From: Devosia faecipullorum
Lineage (GTDB): Bacteria > Pseudomonadota > Alphaproteobacteria > Rhizobiales > Devosiaceae
Direction of reading: 5' to 3'
Assembly: GCF_015158295.1 (NCBI RefSeq)
Contig: NZ_JACDXV010000009.1
Span: forward strand, 1-64,000
DNA: 64,000 bases
Shown here: piece by piece, positions 17,074 to 25,796 of the stretch
How positions within the stretch are numbered: position 1 is the first letter of the stretch
Layout: every line of letters starts with the position of its first letter
Made by a program: the position numbers and the translations under genes
The notes under the pieces: generated by a model
Seen by the model: only the letters and a program-made list of their open reading frames with translations
The model's database searches: none
What the model was told of the DNA's origin: nothing

Positions 17074-17964
17074 ATGGCGCAAACCCGTTTGGACCGCAGC
17101 GAGCAGATCAATGGCTGGGCATTCATCATGCCGGCAATGGTGCTGCTCGGCATATTCATGATCTATCCCATCCTGTGGTCGCTCTGGATGAGCTTCCAGG
17201 TCGGGCGCGGGAACAATTTTTCTTTCGGCGGGCTGGCCAATATCGAGCGGCTGGCCAATGACGCGCTGCTGCTTCAGGCGCTATCCAACACCATCATTTT
17301 CTTCATCATCCAGGTGCCGATCATGATCATGTTGGCCCTGGTCTTCGCGGTCTTGCTCAACGATTCGACATTGCGCTTCCGGGGCGTGTTCAGGACCATG
17401 CTGTTCCTTCCCTGTGTCATCTCGCTGATCGCCTATTCCAGCCTGTTCAAGTCGATGTTTTCCAATGACGGGATCATCAACCAGACGCTGCTGGCGCTGC
17501 ATGTGATCGGCACGCCCATTCCCTGGCTCACCGATCCATTCTGGGCCAAAATCGTCATCATCCTGTCCATCACCTGGCGCTGGACCGGCTACAACATGAT
17601 CTTCTACCTGGCGGCGCTCCAGAATATCGACAAGTCGATTTACGAGGCCGCCCGCATTGACGGAATCCCTGCCCGGGCGCGGTTCTGGAGTATCACCGTG
17701 CCGATGCTGAAGCCGGTGATCCTGTTCACGACCATCATGTCCACGATCGGCACGCTCCAGCTTTTCGATGAGGTCAACAACATCACCCAGGGCGGGCCCG
17801 GCAACGGCACCATGACCCTATCGCTCTATATCTACAACCTGACCTTCCGCATGATGCCCAGCTTCGGCTATTCGGCCACCGTCTCCTGGGTCATCGTGGT
17901 GATCGTCGCTCTGCTCAGCATCATCCAGTTCGTCATCGCCCGCGACCGCAGGAGGACGTCATGA
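17074..17964 (+). CDS. Sugar ABC transporter permease, MalF/UgpA type
   Basis: The 296-residue inner-membrane protein has six predicted transmembrane segments, starting with GWAFIMPAMVLLGIFMIYPIL. The EAA loop that contacts the ATPase is seen in YEAARIDGIPARARFWSITVPMLKP (quoted in part: EAARIDGIPARARFW). It overlaps the second permease gene by 4 bases. Together with its neighbours it forms a complete CUT1 importer. Confidence 0.93.
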   Translation: MAQTRLDRSEQINGWAFIMPAMVLLGIFMIYPILWSLWMSFQVGRGNNFSFGGLANIERLANDALLLQALSNTIIFFIIQVPIMIMLALVFAVLLNDSTLRFRGVFRTMLFLPCVISLIAYSSLFKSMFSNDGIINQTLLALHVIGTPIPWLTDPFWAKIVIILSITWRWTGYNMIFYLAALQNIDKSIYEAARIDGIPARARFWSITVPMLKPVILFTTIMSTIGTLQLFDEVNNITQGGPGNGTMTLSLYIYNLTFRMMPSFGYSATVSWVIVVIVALLSIIQFVIARDRRRTS

Positions 17965-18773
17965 ACCTTTACATGCTGCGGCGGGCGGGGATTTACGCTT
18001 TCCTGTCGCTTGCCGCCTTCCTGTCGGTCTTTCCCTTCTTGTGGATGGCGATCGGCGCAACCAACAAATCGACGGACATCGTCACCGGCAAGGTGACGAT
18101 CGGGAGCAATCTCCTCGTCAATTTCCAGAATCTGCTTGCCCAGGTCGATCTGCTGCGCATCTTCGGCAATTCGTTCCTGATCGCCATCGTCTCGACTGTT
18201 CTGACCCTGGCCGTCTCCTCGCTGGCCGGCTACGGCTTCGAGATCTTCCGCTCGCGGGTGCGCGAACGCATCTTCCAGATCCTGCTGCTGCTGATGTCGA
18301 TCCCCTTTGCGGCGCTGATGGTGCCGCTCTTCGTGCTGATCTCGCGGGCGCAGCTGACCAACACCTTCACCGCAGTCATCCTGCCCACCATCGTGTCCAT
18401 CTTCATCGTCTTCTATTTCCGTCAGGCGACGAAGGCGTTTCCGGGCGAGTTGCGGGACGCGGCGCGGGTGGATGGGCTCAAGGAATGGCAGATATTCCTT
18501 TTCGTCTATCTGCCGACCATGCGCTCGACCTATGCGGCGGCCACGATCATCGTCTTCATGGCGGCCTGGAACAATTATCTCTGGCCGCTGATTGTCCTGC
18601 AAACGCCGGAAAACAAGACCATCACGCTGGTGATCTCGACGCTCACGGCGGCCTACACACCCGATTACGGCGTCATTCTGCTGACGACCGTGCTTGCAAC
18701 GCTTCCGACCCTGATCATCTTCTTCGTCCTGCAACGGCAATTCGTGCAGGGGATGCTGGGTGCGGTCAAATGA
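17961..18773 (+). CDS. Sugar ABC transporter permease, MalG/UgpE type
   Basis: The 270-residue protein has six transmembrane segments, beginning with AGIYAFLSLAAFLSVFPFLW, and the EAA-type loop ELRDAARVDGLKEWQIF. It is the usual partner of the MalF-type permease encoded just upstream, with which it overlaps by 4 bases (ATGA). The ATPase gene follows 10 bases downstream. Confidence 0.93.
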   Translation: MNLYMLRRAGIYAFLSLAAFLSVFPFLWMAIGATNKSTDIVTGKVTIGSNLLVNFQNLLAQVDLLRIFGNSFLIAIVSTVLTLAVSSLAGYGFEIFRSRVRERIFQILLLLMSIPFAALMVPLFVLISRAQLTNTFTAVILPTIVSIFIVFYFRQATKAFPGELRDAARVDGLKEWQIFLFVYLPTMRSTYAAATIIVFMAAWNNYLWPLIVLQTPENKTITLVISTLTAAYTPDYGVILLTTVLATLPTLIIFFVLQRQFVQGMLGAVK

Positions 18774-18783
18774 GGAACACGAA

Positions 18784-19863
18784 ATGAGCAGCCTCAGCCT
18801 CAAGGACATTCGCAAGAGCTATGGCAACCTGGAGGTCATCAAGGGCGTCGATCTCGACGTCGCGGACAAGGAATTTGTGGTTTTCGTCGGCCCCTCGGGC
18901 TGCGGCAAATCCACCTTGCTGCGCATGATCGCGGGCCTCGAAACCATCAGCTCCGGTAGTCTGGACATCGGTGGCGCGCGCATGAACGATGTCGATCCGT
19001 CGCGGCGCGGCATCGCCATGGTTTTCCAGACCTATGCGCTCTATCCGCACATGACGGTGCGCGAAAATATGGGATTCGCGCTGCGCTTCGCCAAGGTGCC
19101 CCGGGACGAGATTGCCCGGCAGGTGAATAACGCGGCGCGCATTCTCGCGCTGGAACCCCTGCTCGACCGGCTTCCCAAGCAATTGTCCGGCGGGCAGCGG
19201 CAGCGCGTCGCCATCGGTCGCGCCATCGTGCGCAATCCCGAGGTCTTCCTTTTCGATGAGCCGCTTTCCAATCTCGACGCCGAGCTGCGCGTGCATATGC
19301 GTGTGGAGATCGCCCGGCTGCACAAGGAATTGCAGACCACCATCATCTATGTGACGCATGATCAGGTCGAAGCCATGACGCTGGCCGACAAGATCGTGGT
19401 CCTGCGCGATGGCCTCATCGAGCAGGTAGGGCGTCCACTCGACCTCTATGACGATCCAGCCAACCAGTTTGTCGCCGGTTTCATCGGCTCGCCCAAGATG
19501 AATTTCATTCCGGCACAAGTGGTCGAGAAATCGTCCACCGGCGTCACTATCATTCTGAAACGGCTGGGCGATGTGCGCCTGACCCTCCCCGTCAGCGCGG
19601 CAGAGCCGGGGCAGGATGTAGTCCTGGGCGTGCGGCCCGAGCATTTCGGTCCGCCTGGCGCGGGCGGCGCCGATATCACGGTGGACATCGACGTGGCCGA
19701 GCATCTCGGCGCCACGTCCTATGTTTACGCCCGCACCGACGGCGATCCGCTGATCATCGAGCGCGAGGATTCGCGCAACGAGAGCGGCGCCGACACCCTC
19801 ACCATCTCCATCGATCCAGCCAAGGCCTATCTGTTCGACCAAAATGGCCGGCGGCTTCGGTAG
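18784..19863 (+). CDS. Sugar ABC transporter ATP-binding protein, MalK/UgpC type
   Basis: The 359-residue ATPase has Walker A GPSGCGKST (residues 36-44), signature LSGGQRQRVA, Walker B VFLFDEPLSNLD, and the switch histidine in VTHDQVEAM. The C-terminal third is the MalK-type TOBE/OB regulatory region (VLGVRPEHF). The start MSSLSLKDI has GAGGAAC upstream, and an upstream in-frame alternative would overlap the permease gene. It powers the importer encoded by the two preceding permeases and the binding protein. Confidence 0.95.
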   Translation: MSSLSLKDIRKSYGNLEVIKGVDLDVADKEFVVFVGPSGCGKSTLLRMIAGLETISSGSLDIGGARMNDVDPSRRGIAMVFQTYALYPHMTVRENMGFALRFAKVPRDEIARQVNNAARILALEPLLDRLPKQLSGGQRQRVAIGRAIVRNPEVFLFDEPLSNLDAELRVHMRVEIARLHKELQTTIIYVTHDQVEAMTLADKIVVLRDGLIEQVGRPLDLYDDPANQFVAGFIGSPKMNFIPAQVVEKSSTGVTIILKRLGDVRLTLPVSAAEPGQDVVLGVRPEHFGPPGAGGADITVDIDVAEHLGATSYVYARTDGDPLIIEREDSRNESGADTLTISIDPAKAYLFDQNGRRLR

Positions 19864-19888
19864 CCTTTTTTCCTGACAGGACCATAAA

Positions 19889-21892
19889 ATGACGACGAAA
19901 ATCCGCTGGGGCATTATCGGGCCGGGCAGCATTGCCAAGGCGTTCCGGGGCGGGCTGGAAGGCAGCAAGCATGGTGTTCTCGCTGCCATCGCTACCCGCA
20001 ATCCCGACCGGCCGGGCCTTGCCGGGGACTTTCCCGGCGCGCGCATCGTGCATGGCTATGAGGCCCTGCTCGCCGACAAGGACATCGACGCGGTCTATAT
20101 CGCGGTCCCCCATACCGGCCATGCGGAATGGGCGATCAAGGCGGCGGCGGCCGGCAAGCATGTGCTGGTAGAAAAGCCGTTCGCCCTCTCCGCGCATGAG
20201 GCCGATGCGGTCTTTCACGCCCATCGCCAGGCCGGCACCTTTGCCGGCGAGGCCTTCATGTACCGCCTCCACCCGCAGGTAGCCAAACTGCTCGAACTGC
20301 TCAAATCGGGAGTGATCGGCGACATCCGCCTCATCCAGTCGAGCTTCGGCTTCAATATGGGCCGTTTCCAGCCCGAGCATCGCCTGTTCGCCTCCGATCT
20401 GGCTGGCGGCGGCATCATGGATGTGGGCTGCTACCCGGTTTCCATGGCCCGGCTGCTTGCCGGCGCCGCCATCGGCAGGCCCTTCGCCGATCCGGTCAAA
20501 ATTGCCGGCGCGGCCAGCCTCAACGCGGAAGGCACCGACGATGTCGCCGCCGCAACGCTGACCTTTGCCAATGGCCTCCTCGCGCAGGTCTCCTGTGCCG
20601 TCATGGCCAATCTCGACAATGTGCTGCGCATCCATGGCTCGCAAGGCCGGATCGAAGTGCCCGATTTCTGGTTCGCCGGTGGCAATCGCGACCAGGGCCT
20701 GGGGCAGATCGACGTCATCGCAGACGGTAAGACCGAGAGCATCAGCGTCAATGAAACCGCCCATGTCTATTCCTTCGAGGCGGAAGCCGCCTCGCTCGCC
20801 ATCCTGGCGGGCAAGCAGGAATTCGATGCGCCGGGCATGAGCTGGGTCGACACGCTCGGCAATCTGCGCGTGCTCGACAAATGGCGCGCCGATGCGGGGA
20901 TCGAGTTCTCCGTCGAGAAGGCTACGACCCGCACCAGGACGCTCGACAATCGCAGCCTCGGTCCCAATCGGGGCGCCATTCCAAAGCGCGCCATTCCCGG
21001 CCTTGGTAAGCAGGCCTCTGCCGTCGCCCTCGGTTTCGAGGATTTCCGCACCTTCTCCTCCGGCGCAATTCTTCTCGACGCCTTCTGGGAGCGCGGCGGC
21101 AATGTCTTCGACACCGCCTATGTCTATGGCGCGGGCTATACCGAAAAGCTGTTCGGCGAATGGCACCGGAGCCGCGGCACCCGTGAGGGCGCGGTACTGA
21201 TCGGCAAGGGCGCACACTCCCCGCTGGTCTATCCAGACGTCATCGGCAAGCAGCTCACCCAGTCTCTGGACCGCCTCCAGACCGACTATGTGGACGTCTA
21301 TTTCATGCACCGCGACAATCCCGAGGTCCCGGTCGGGGAATTCGTCGATGCGATGGATGCTGAGGTGAAGCGCGGCCGCATTCGCGGGCCCTATGGCGGT
21401 TCCAACTGGACGCGGGAGCGGATGAATGCGGCCATCGCCTATGCGCAGGCCAATGGCAAGACGCCGCCACAGGCGCTCAGCAACAATTTCGCTCTCGCCG
21501 AAATGCTCGATCCGATCTGGGATGGCTGCGTCACCGCCGCCACGCCCGATTTCAAGCAATGGCTGATCGACCGGCAGGTCACCAATTTCTCCTGGTCCAG
21601 CCAGGCGCGCGGTTTCTTCACCGACCTTGCGGGCCGGGACAAGCGCGACAATGAGGAAATGGTCCGCGTCTGGTACAATGAGCAGAATTTCGCGCGCCGC
21701 GATCGGGCCATCGAGCTGGCGCACAAGCTCGGCCATTCGCCGATCCATGTGGCGCTGGCCTATGTGCTGACCCAGCCCTTCCCCAGCGTACCGCTGATCG
21801 GCCCGCGCCGGCTGGTGGAACTGGACGACAGCCTCAAGGCATTTGAGATCCAGCTCACGCCCGAACAGGTGAAGTGGCTCGAACAGGGCTGA
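19889..21892 (+). CDS. Fusion of Gfo/Idh/MocA oxidoreductase and aldo-keto reductase
   Basis: One uninterrupted frame of 667 residues joins two enzymes. Residues 1-340 are a Gfo/Idh/MocA NAD(P)-dependent dehydrogenase: Rossmann motif GIIGPGSIAKAF, EKPFAL with the catalytic-type Lys near 96, and the C-terminal beta-sheet domain. Residues 350-667 are an aldo-keto reductase with the tetrad in FDTAYVYGAGY (Asp, Tyr), IGKGAH (Lys) and VYFMHRDN (His). It is the last gene of the sugar transporter operon, 25 bases after the ATPase gene. Two redox steps on the imported sugar, perhaps epimerisation via a keto-intermediate, are a fair inference. Confidence 0.9.
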   Translation: MTTKIRWGIIGPGSIAKAFRGGLEGSKHGVLAAIATRNPDRPGLAGDFPGARIVHGYEALLADKDIDAVYIAVPHTGHAEWAIKAAAAGKHVLVEKPFALSAHEADAVFHAHRQAGTFAGEAFMYRLHPQVAKLLELLKSGVIGDIRLIQSSFGFNMGRFQPEHRLFASDLAGGGIMDVGCYPVSMARLLAGAAIGRPFADPVKIAGAASLNAEGTDDVAAATLTFANGLLAQVSCAVMANLDNVLRIHGSQGRIEVPDFWFAGGNRDQGLGQIDVIADGKTESISVNETAHVYSFEAEAASLAILAGKQEFDAPGMSWVDTLGNLRVLDKWRADAGIEFSVEKATTRTRTLDNRSLGPNRGAIPKRAIPGLGKQASAVALGFEDFRTFSSGAILLDAFWERGGNVFDTAYVYGAGYTEKLFGEWHRSRGTREGAVLIGKGAHSPLVYPDVIGKQLTQSLDRLQTDYVDVYFMHRDNPEVPVGEFVDAMDAEVKRGRIRGPYGGSNWTRERMNAAIAYAQANGKTPPQALSNNFALAEMLDPIWDGCVTAATPDFKQWLIDRQVTNFSWSSQARGFFTDLAGRDKRDNEEMVRVWYNEQNFARRDRAIELAHKLGHSPIHVALAYVLTQPFPSVPLIGPRRLVELDDSLKAFEIQLTPEQVKWLEQG

Positions 21893-21920
21893 TTGGCTCC
21901 CGGGCCCTATCGACATCGGC

Positions 21921-21962
21921 ATTGCCCGGCCTTCCTCGGACCTGATCCGTGGACCGGGCAAT
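21921..21962. repeat. REP-like inverted repeat (ATTGCCCGG family)
   Basis: ATTGCCCGG (21921-21929) and CCGGGCAAT (21954-21962) are inverted copies flanking 24 bases, in the gap between two convergent genes. The same arms recur at 32656-32678 with a short loop, and a variant is at 60817-60839. Confidence 0.6.
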
Positions 21963-21997
21963 CCATCTGGCTGGATGGTGATGACAGGCGTTCGCCT

Positions 21998-23416
21998 CTA
22001 TTCCTCTGCAAAGGTGGAAAGCGGTGTCACCTTGGCCAATTGGGCCAGCCGCAGCGCGGCGAGAAATGACAGCAGCGCAAAGATCGCCGCCATGATGAAA
22101 AGCGGCACGATGGAAACCAAGACATCGGCCTTGGCAACGGCGAGCGGATAGCCAGCGGCATTGGCCGCGACCCCAGCAAGGGCCGCGCCAAGGGCATTCC
22201 CGGCCGATTGCGTGGTCGGCAGCAGGGCCGAGGTGCGGTCCCTTTCCGCGCTCGTGCTGGCTTCCATGATCGTCAGCATCATATAGCCGTTGGAAATGCC
22301 GAACCCCATGCCGATGGCGACCTGCCCCGCGAGCAGCACCGGCAATTGCGTCCATTGCAGCCCCAGCAGCACCAGGATCAGGCCCAAGGCCAGAAGCAGC
22401 GGACCGGTGCGGATCAGGATGCGGCGGGTGGCGCGCTGGCGCACATTGGCCACGGTAACGGAAGACAGGCTCCAGGCCACCGCCATCACCGCTCCGGTAA
22501 TGGCGGCCTGGGTCGGCCCGTAATCCCAAAGCTGCTGCAAAAGCATGATGAGATAGACCGCCGTCGCCGCGCCGGCCACCGGCATGAGCAGATAGGCCCA
22601 GAGCCCCGAGCCGACCGCGCTGCCCAAGGAAAAGGCGTCGGGCGGCATCAACCGCTCCGCCGACCGCCGATCCAGCCAGACGGCAGCGGCGAGCAGCAGA
22701 GCCGCGCATCCGAGCAGCAGCACGGCCTGAACGGGCGTTGCCACCGCCGCCAGTGCCACCATCATCGTTCCGGCGCCGATGGTAAGCAGGCGCAGGCCGG
22801 GAAAGCCATGGGCTTCGGTGTTCTTTTCGCCGCGCGGCACCACCAGCAGCACCATGGTGATGAAGATCAGTACGAAGGGCACATTGATGAGGAAAGCGGC
22901 CCGCCAGGAAATCAGTTCGGTCAGCGCCCCTGCCCCGGCCGGCCCGCCAAAGGCGGCAACAGCCCAGACCACGGCCTGCATGCCGAAAACCTTGGGCACC
23001 AGCCGGCTTGGAAAGAGTTCGGGGATCAGCGCGAAGCAAAGCGCCGCGACCACGCCCTCGCCAAAACCCTGAATGGCGCGCCCCACCAGAACCTGGTTCA
23101 TGTCCGCCGCGATGGCCGCGATGATGGTGCCGATCAGAAAAATGACCGCCAGCCCGATCAGGGAATAGCGCGAGCCGAGCCGACGCTTGAACAGCGATGC
23201 CGCCGCCCCGCCGACAATGGCAAAGACCAGGTAGAGCGTCGTCGCCCAGGAAATGATCTCGATGCCACCCAATTCGTGCACTGCCGAGGGCAAGGCGGCA
23301 GACGAGAGGAAGGCATTGAAGGCAAAAAGCGTAACGCCCAAAGCCAGAATGGTCGTGACCGCGATATAGCGCGGCCCGAAAATCTCGGCCCAACGGCCTT
23401 CGACAAGATCGGACAT
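21998..23416 (-). CDS. MFS transporter, probable drug/metabolite exporter
   Basis: The protein of about 472 residues from MSDLVEGRWAEIFG is a major facilitator with 12-14 hydrophobic segments. It has the RRLGSRYSLIG loop between TM2 and TM3 (motif A region) and GRAIQGFGEGVVAAL (motif B region, with Arg). Its length and layout fit the DHA2-type exporters. A TTG start six codons upstream (23434) is also possible. The substrate is unknown. The upstream gap holds ATTACCTTGCCTAAT at 23437-23451, a weak ATTA/TAAT palindrome that could bind a MarR/HxlR-type regulator. Confidence 0.88.
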   Translation of the reverse strand: MSDLVEGRWAEIFGPRYIAVTTILALGVTLFAFNAFLSSAALPSAVHELGGIEIISWATTLYLVFAIVGGAAASLFKRRLGSRYSLIGLAVIFLIGTIIAAIAADMNQVLVGRAIQGFGEGVVAALCFALIPELFPSRLVPKVFGMQAVVWAVAAFGGPAGAGALTELISWRAAFLINVPFVLIFITMVLLVVPRGEKNTEAHGFPGLRLLTIGAGTMMVALAAVATPVQAVLLLGCAALLLAAAVWLDRRSAERLMPPDAFSLGSAVGSGLWAYLLMPVAGAATAVYLIMLLQQLWDYGPTQAAITGAVMAVAWSLSSVTVANVRQRATRRILIRTGPLLLALGLILVLLGLQWTQLPVLLAGQVAIGMGFGISNGYMMLTIMEASTSAERDRTSALLPTTQSAGNALGAALAGVAANAAGYPLAVAKADVLVSIVPLFIMAAIFALLSFLAALRLAQLAKVTPLSTFAEE

Positions 23417-23599
23417 AGGAAACTCATTAAACAAGAATTACCTTGCCTAATCTGCCTGCCACGGAAAGCAAGGCAATTCTGCCGATGAAGGCAAACATGC
23501 GCGTGAACCCGCCACCGGAGCCGCTTTCACCTCACCTTGGATGAAAACCTCGCTCGAGGCCGACATCTCCTCAAACTCGCCTGGCCGTCCGGATCCAGC

Positions 23600-24316
23600 T
23601 GCTCCTGCGCCTCCCTTCCCCTGAGGGAAGCGAAAGAGGATGGAGGTTCCGCATCATCAACAAGCGCCGAGTCCTGTCGGGACCACAAACCCTCCCCCCA
23701 CCTCTCGTCACCCTCGGGCGTAACCCGAGGGCTCTTGCAAAAGCCCCGTCAGAAAAACCCTCGGTTCACGCCCGAAGGTGACGAATTGCGCGTGAATTGA
23801 CCCAGGACTTATCCCCTCTATCCCCCTCCCCCGAAACCTCAGGCACATTATCCGCACTCCTGCACAGGCTGCGCGGTCGCGACGAACAATCGGTGTGGGG
23901 GACCGGATGGAGAAGGGGTCGCCTTTCTTCCGTTCGCGCCTATGGACGGACCCCCGGTACTCTCCCCGGGGAACCATGTCGGGCCCTTCCGGCTGCACCG
24001 GATCGGCAGCTGCCACGTCGCCAGCAGGGCGAAGACGAAGCAGTCCCTCATGGATCGGAGCGGACGTAATTCCGCCGGACCCAGCGCGTTGAACGAGCCG
24101 CCGGTGCGTGGGGCGAGGTTTTCCTCAACCTATACCTTTGCCGGACCACCGGCACCGAGGCGAATTTCGCCCCACGCCGCAGCTTCGAGTTGTGCGGCGA
24201 AGCCGACATATCGCTCCGGTGGACCGATATGAACGAGAAGGCCATGAGCGCAAAGCTCGAATGGCGGTCTTTCTCCACAGCAAACCCGGAGGCCCCTCGC
24301 CGTCCGGCAATTTTGC
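23600..24316. repeat. Long dispersed repeat, copy A (427-bp core nearly identical to copy B)
   Basis: This stretch is duplicated at about 60008-60717 in the same orientation. The core 23807-24233 matches 60214-60640 without gaps and with one mismatch (24110 G against 60517 C), while the flanks diverge and have small indels. Near its left edge is an inverted repeat with arms TCGTCACCCTCGGGCGT (23705-23721) and ACGCCCGAAGGTGACGA (23768-23784). No transposase, tRNA or rRNA is seen, and reading frames on both strands lack recognisable protein features. It fills the whole gap of about 1 kb between the MFS gene and the riboswitch. Confidence 0.85.
23705..23784. repeat. Inverted repeat at the left part of long repeat copy A
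   Basis: The 17-base arms at 23705-23721 and 23768-23784 are complementary at 16 of 17 positions; a nested CCCTCGGGC/CCCGAGGG palindrome lies inside. The same structure occurs at 60111-60191 with perfect arms. This looks like a REP/BIME-type element. Confidence 0.6.
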
Positions 24317-24426
24317 GTGAACAGCTTTTCGCAATTGTTCGAAACCCGAATACAGTTACACTTTTGTGCGTACTTGTAGCGATAGGGCGCCTGCCCTAAA
24401 TAGGCTGTGCAGGTTCGCCTGCATTG

Positions 24427-24562
24427 TTCTCAGGGCGGGGTGAAATTCCCCACCGGCGGTAAGGCAGCAATGCCAAGCCCGCGAGCGCCCCCGGACGTCC
24501 GGGGGGTCAGCAGATCCGGTGTAATTCCGGAGCCGACGGTCATAGTCCGGATGAAAGAGAAC
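24427..24562 (+). promoter_or_regulatory. FMN riboswitch (RFN element)
   Basis: The sequence carries the conserved RFN blocks: TTCTCAGGGCGGGGTGAAA, CCCACCGGCGGTAA, the variable arm GCCCCCGGACGTCCGGGGGG, AGCAGATCCGGTG-AATTCCGG, GCCGACGG-CATAGTCCGGATG and the closing GAAAGAGAAC. It precedes the transporter gene on the same strand, so FMN should repress riboflavin uptake. Confidence 0.95.
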
Positions 24563-24626
24563 GGGACCAAGCGCCTTGCCGGGCGCGCGTGGCCTATTTG
24601 GCTGCGGCATGCCGGCCTGTCGTCTC

Positions 24627-24653
24627 CCGTAACCCTGAGGAAACTGGTTACGG
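24627..24653 (+). promoter_or_regulatory. Hairpin between riboswitch and ribN ribosome binding site
   Basis: CCGTAACC (24627-24634) pairs perfectly with GGTTACGG (24646-24653), immediately before AAAGGA and 12 bases before the ATG at 24666. It is a candidate expression platform that could act on translation initiation. Confidence 0.5.
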
Positions 24654-24665
24654 AAAGGACGACGA

Positions 24666-25634
24666 ATGAACCAGATTTCCTCTCCCCGCAATGCCGCCGC
24701 GACCGGCGCATTATTCATGCTGGCCGCGAGCCTTGTGTTCGCGGGCTCCAACACTCTGCAATCGGTGCTGCCGACCCCAGCCGAATATGGCGGCTTTGGC
24801 ATGAGTTCCACCGGAATGGCCTTTTGGCAATATGTCATCGCCTCGGTGCTGGCGCTGCCGCTGATCCTGCGTATCGGCCTAGGGAATCTGCGCACCGCCC
24901 ATCCACTGGAGCATGAGCTTCGCGCTTTTGTCTCGGCGCTCGGCGTGCATGTGTTCGTATATGGTTACGCGTCGGGCGTGCCGATCTGGCAGATGGTCAC
25001 ATTGCTGGCCACCGGCCCATTGTTCATCATCCTCGGCTCCCTGTTGTTCCTGCGGGAAAAGGTGTCCCCCGCCCGGCTGCTGGCGGCGCTGCTCGGATTT
25101 ACCGGAGCCATCATCATTTCCGGCGTCGGCACGGAAAGCATCGGCTTTCAGGCCCTGATCCCCATTACCGCCGCAGCGCTCTGGGCCGCGACCGATGTTC
25201 TTACCAAGCACCTGACCCGCAAGGGCGAGAGCCCGGAAACGCTGACCATTTCCCTCCTCGTCCTGATGACGCCGAACCACCTCGCCATCCTGCTGCTAGC
25301 CAATGCCTTTGCCGGCGTGCTGCCGCTGGGCATGGCGCCTGGCTTCCCCTTTGCCCTGCCGGATGGCAATGGCCTGTGGCTGCTGCTCATTCTGGGCGCG
25401 CTGACAGCCGGTGCGCAATATCTGCTGGCTTTTGCATACCGCCATGCCGATGCCACCTATCTGCAGCCCTTCTCCGACGTGAAGGTGTTCCTTGGCGGAC
25501 TCATCGGCTGGATCGCCCTGGGACAGGTGCCATCGATCTGGTTCTGGCCCGGCGCCATGCTGATCGTCGGGGCGTCGGCCTTCATCTTCTGGGCCGAGAG
25601 AAATAAACCCCGGACGACGCTGGCCGCCGCATGA
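24666..25634 (+). CDS. ribN: Riboflavin transporter RibN (EamA/DMT family)
   Basis: The 322-residue protein has about ten transmembrane segments in two EamA repeats (about residues 15-155 and 165-310), the second ending IGWIALGQVPSIWFWPGAML. The FMN riboswitch directly upstream ties it to flavin supply, and RibN riboflavin importers of rhizobia are EamA proteins with this regulation. The start has AAAGGA 7-12 bases upstream. The specificity rests on the riboswitch and family resemblance rather than on a diagnostic motif. Confidence 0.87.
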   Translation: MNQISSPRNAAATGALFMLAASLVFAGSNTLQSVLPTPAEYGGFGMSSTGMAFWQYVIASVLALPLILRIGLGNLRTAHPLEHELRAFVSALGVHVFVYGYASGVPIWQMVTLLATGPLFIILGSLLFLREKVSPARLLAALLGFTGAIIISGVGTESIGFQALIPITAAALWAATDVLTKHLTRKGESPETLTISLLVLMTPNHLAILLLANAFAGVLPLGMAPGFPFALPDGNGLWLLLILGALTAGAQYLLAFAYRHADATYLQPFSDVKVFLGGLIGWIALGQVPSIWFWPGAMLIVGASAFIFWAERNKPRTTLAAA

Positions 25635-25771
25635 TTGCCTGCGAAGAGACGCGGTTCGGGGGCAGAAAAGCTATTCCAAATCCCGTCTCGCTCGCTCCCG
25701 CGACCTTCAGCGAAATCGCCTTGGGCGGTTTCGCCTTTTTCTTGCGTCACGGCCCGTTCTGTTCCAATTGT

Positions 25772-25785
25772 GGAATGTTCGTTCC
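25772..25785. promoter_or_regulatory. Candidate IolR operator upstream of iolR
   Basis: GGAA-TGTTCG-TTCC lies 12 bases before the iolR start. A GGAA-N6-TTCC palindrome is, as I recall, the motif reported for the inositol repressor IolR of Sinorhizobium. A further TTCCA-ATTG-TGGAA inverted repeat overlaps it at 25762-25775. Autoregulation is the likely purpose. Confidence 0.7.
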
Positions 25786-25796
25786 GTGGAGCCAGA

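Noticed and set aside
19799..21961. 720-residue open frame on the minus strand
   Set aside because: It is antisense to the ABC ATPase end and the fusion oxidoreductase, whose catalytic motifs are clear. Its composition is typical of a GC-rich shadow frame.
21855..23393. 512-residue open frame on the minus strand
   Set aside because: It overlaps the MFS gene in another frame and is low-complexity Gly/Arg/Ala sequence without domains; the MFS reading is strong.
23848..24051. 67-residue frame conserved in both long repeat copies (also 60255-60458)
   Set aside because: Conservation follows from the DNA identity of the repeat. With one base difference in the core no codon-level selection can be judged, and no RBS or domain is seen.
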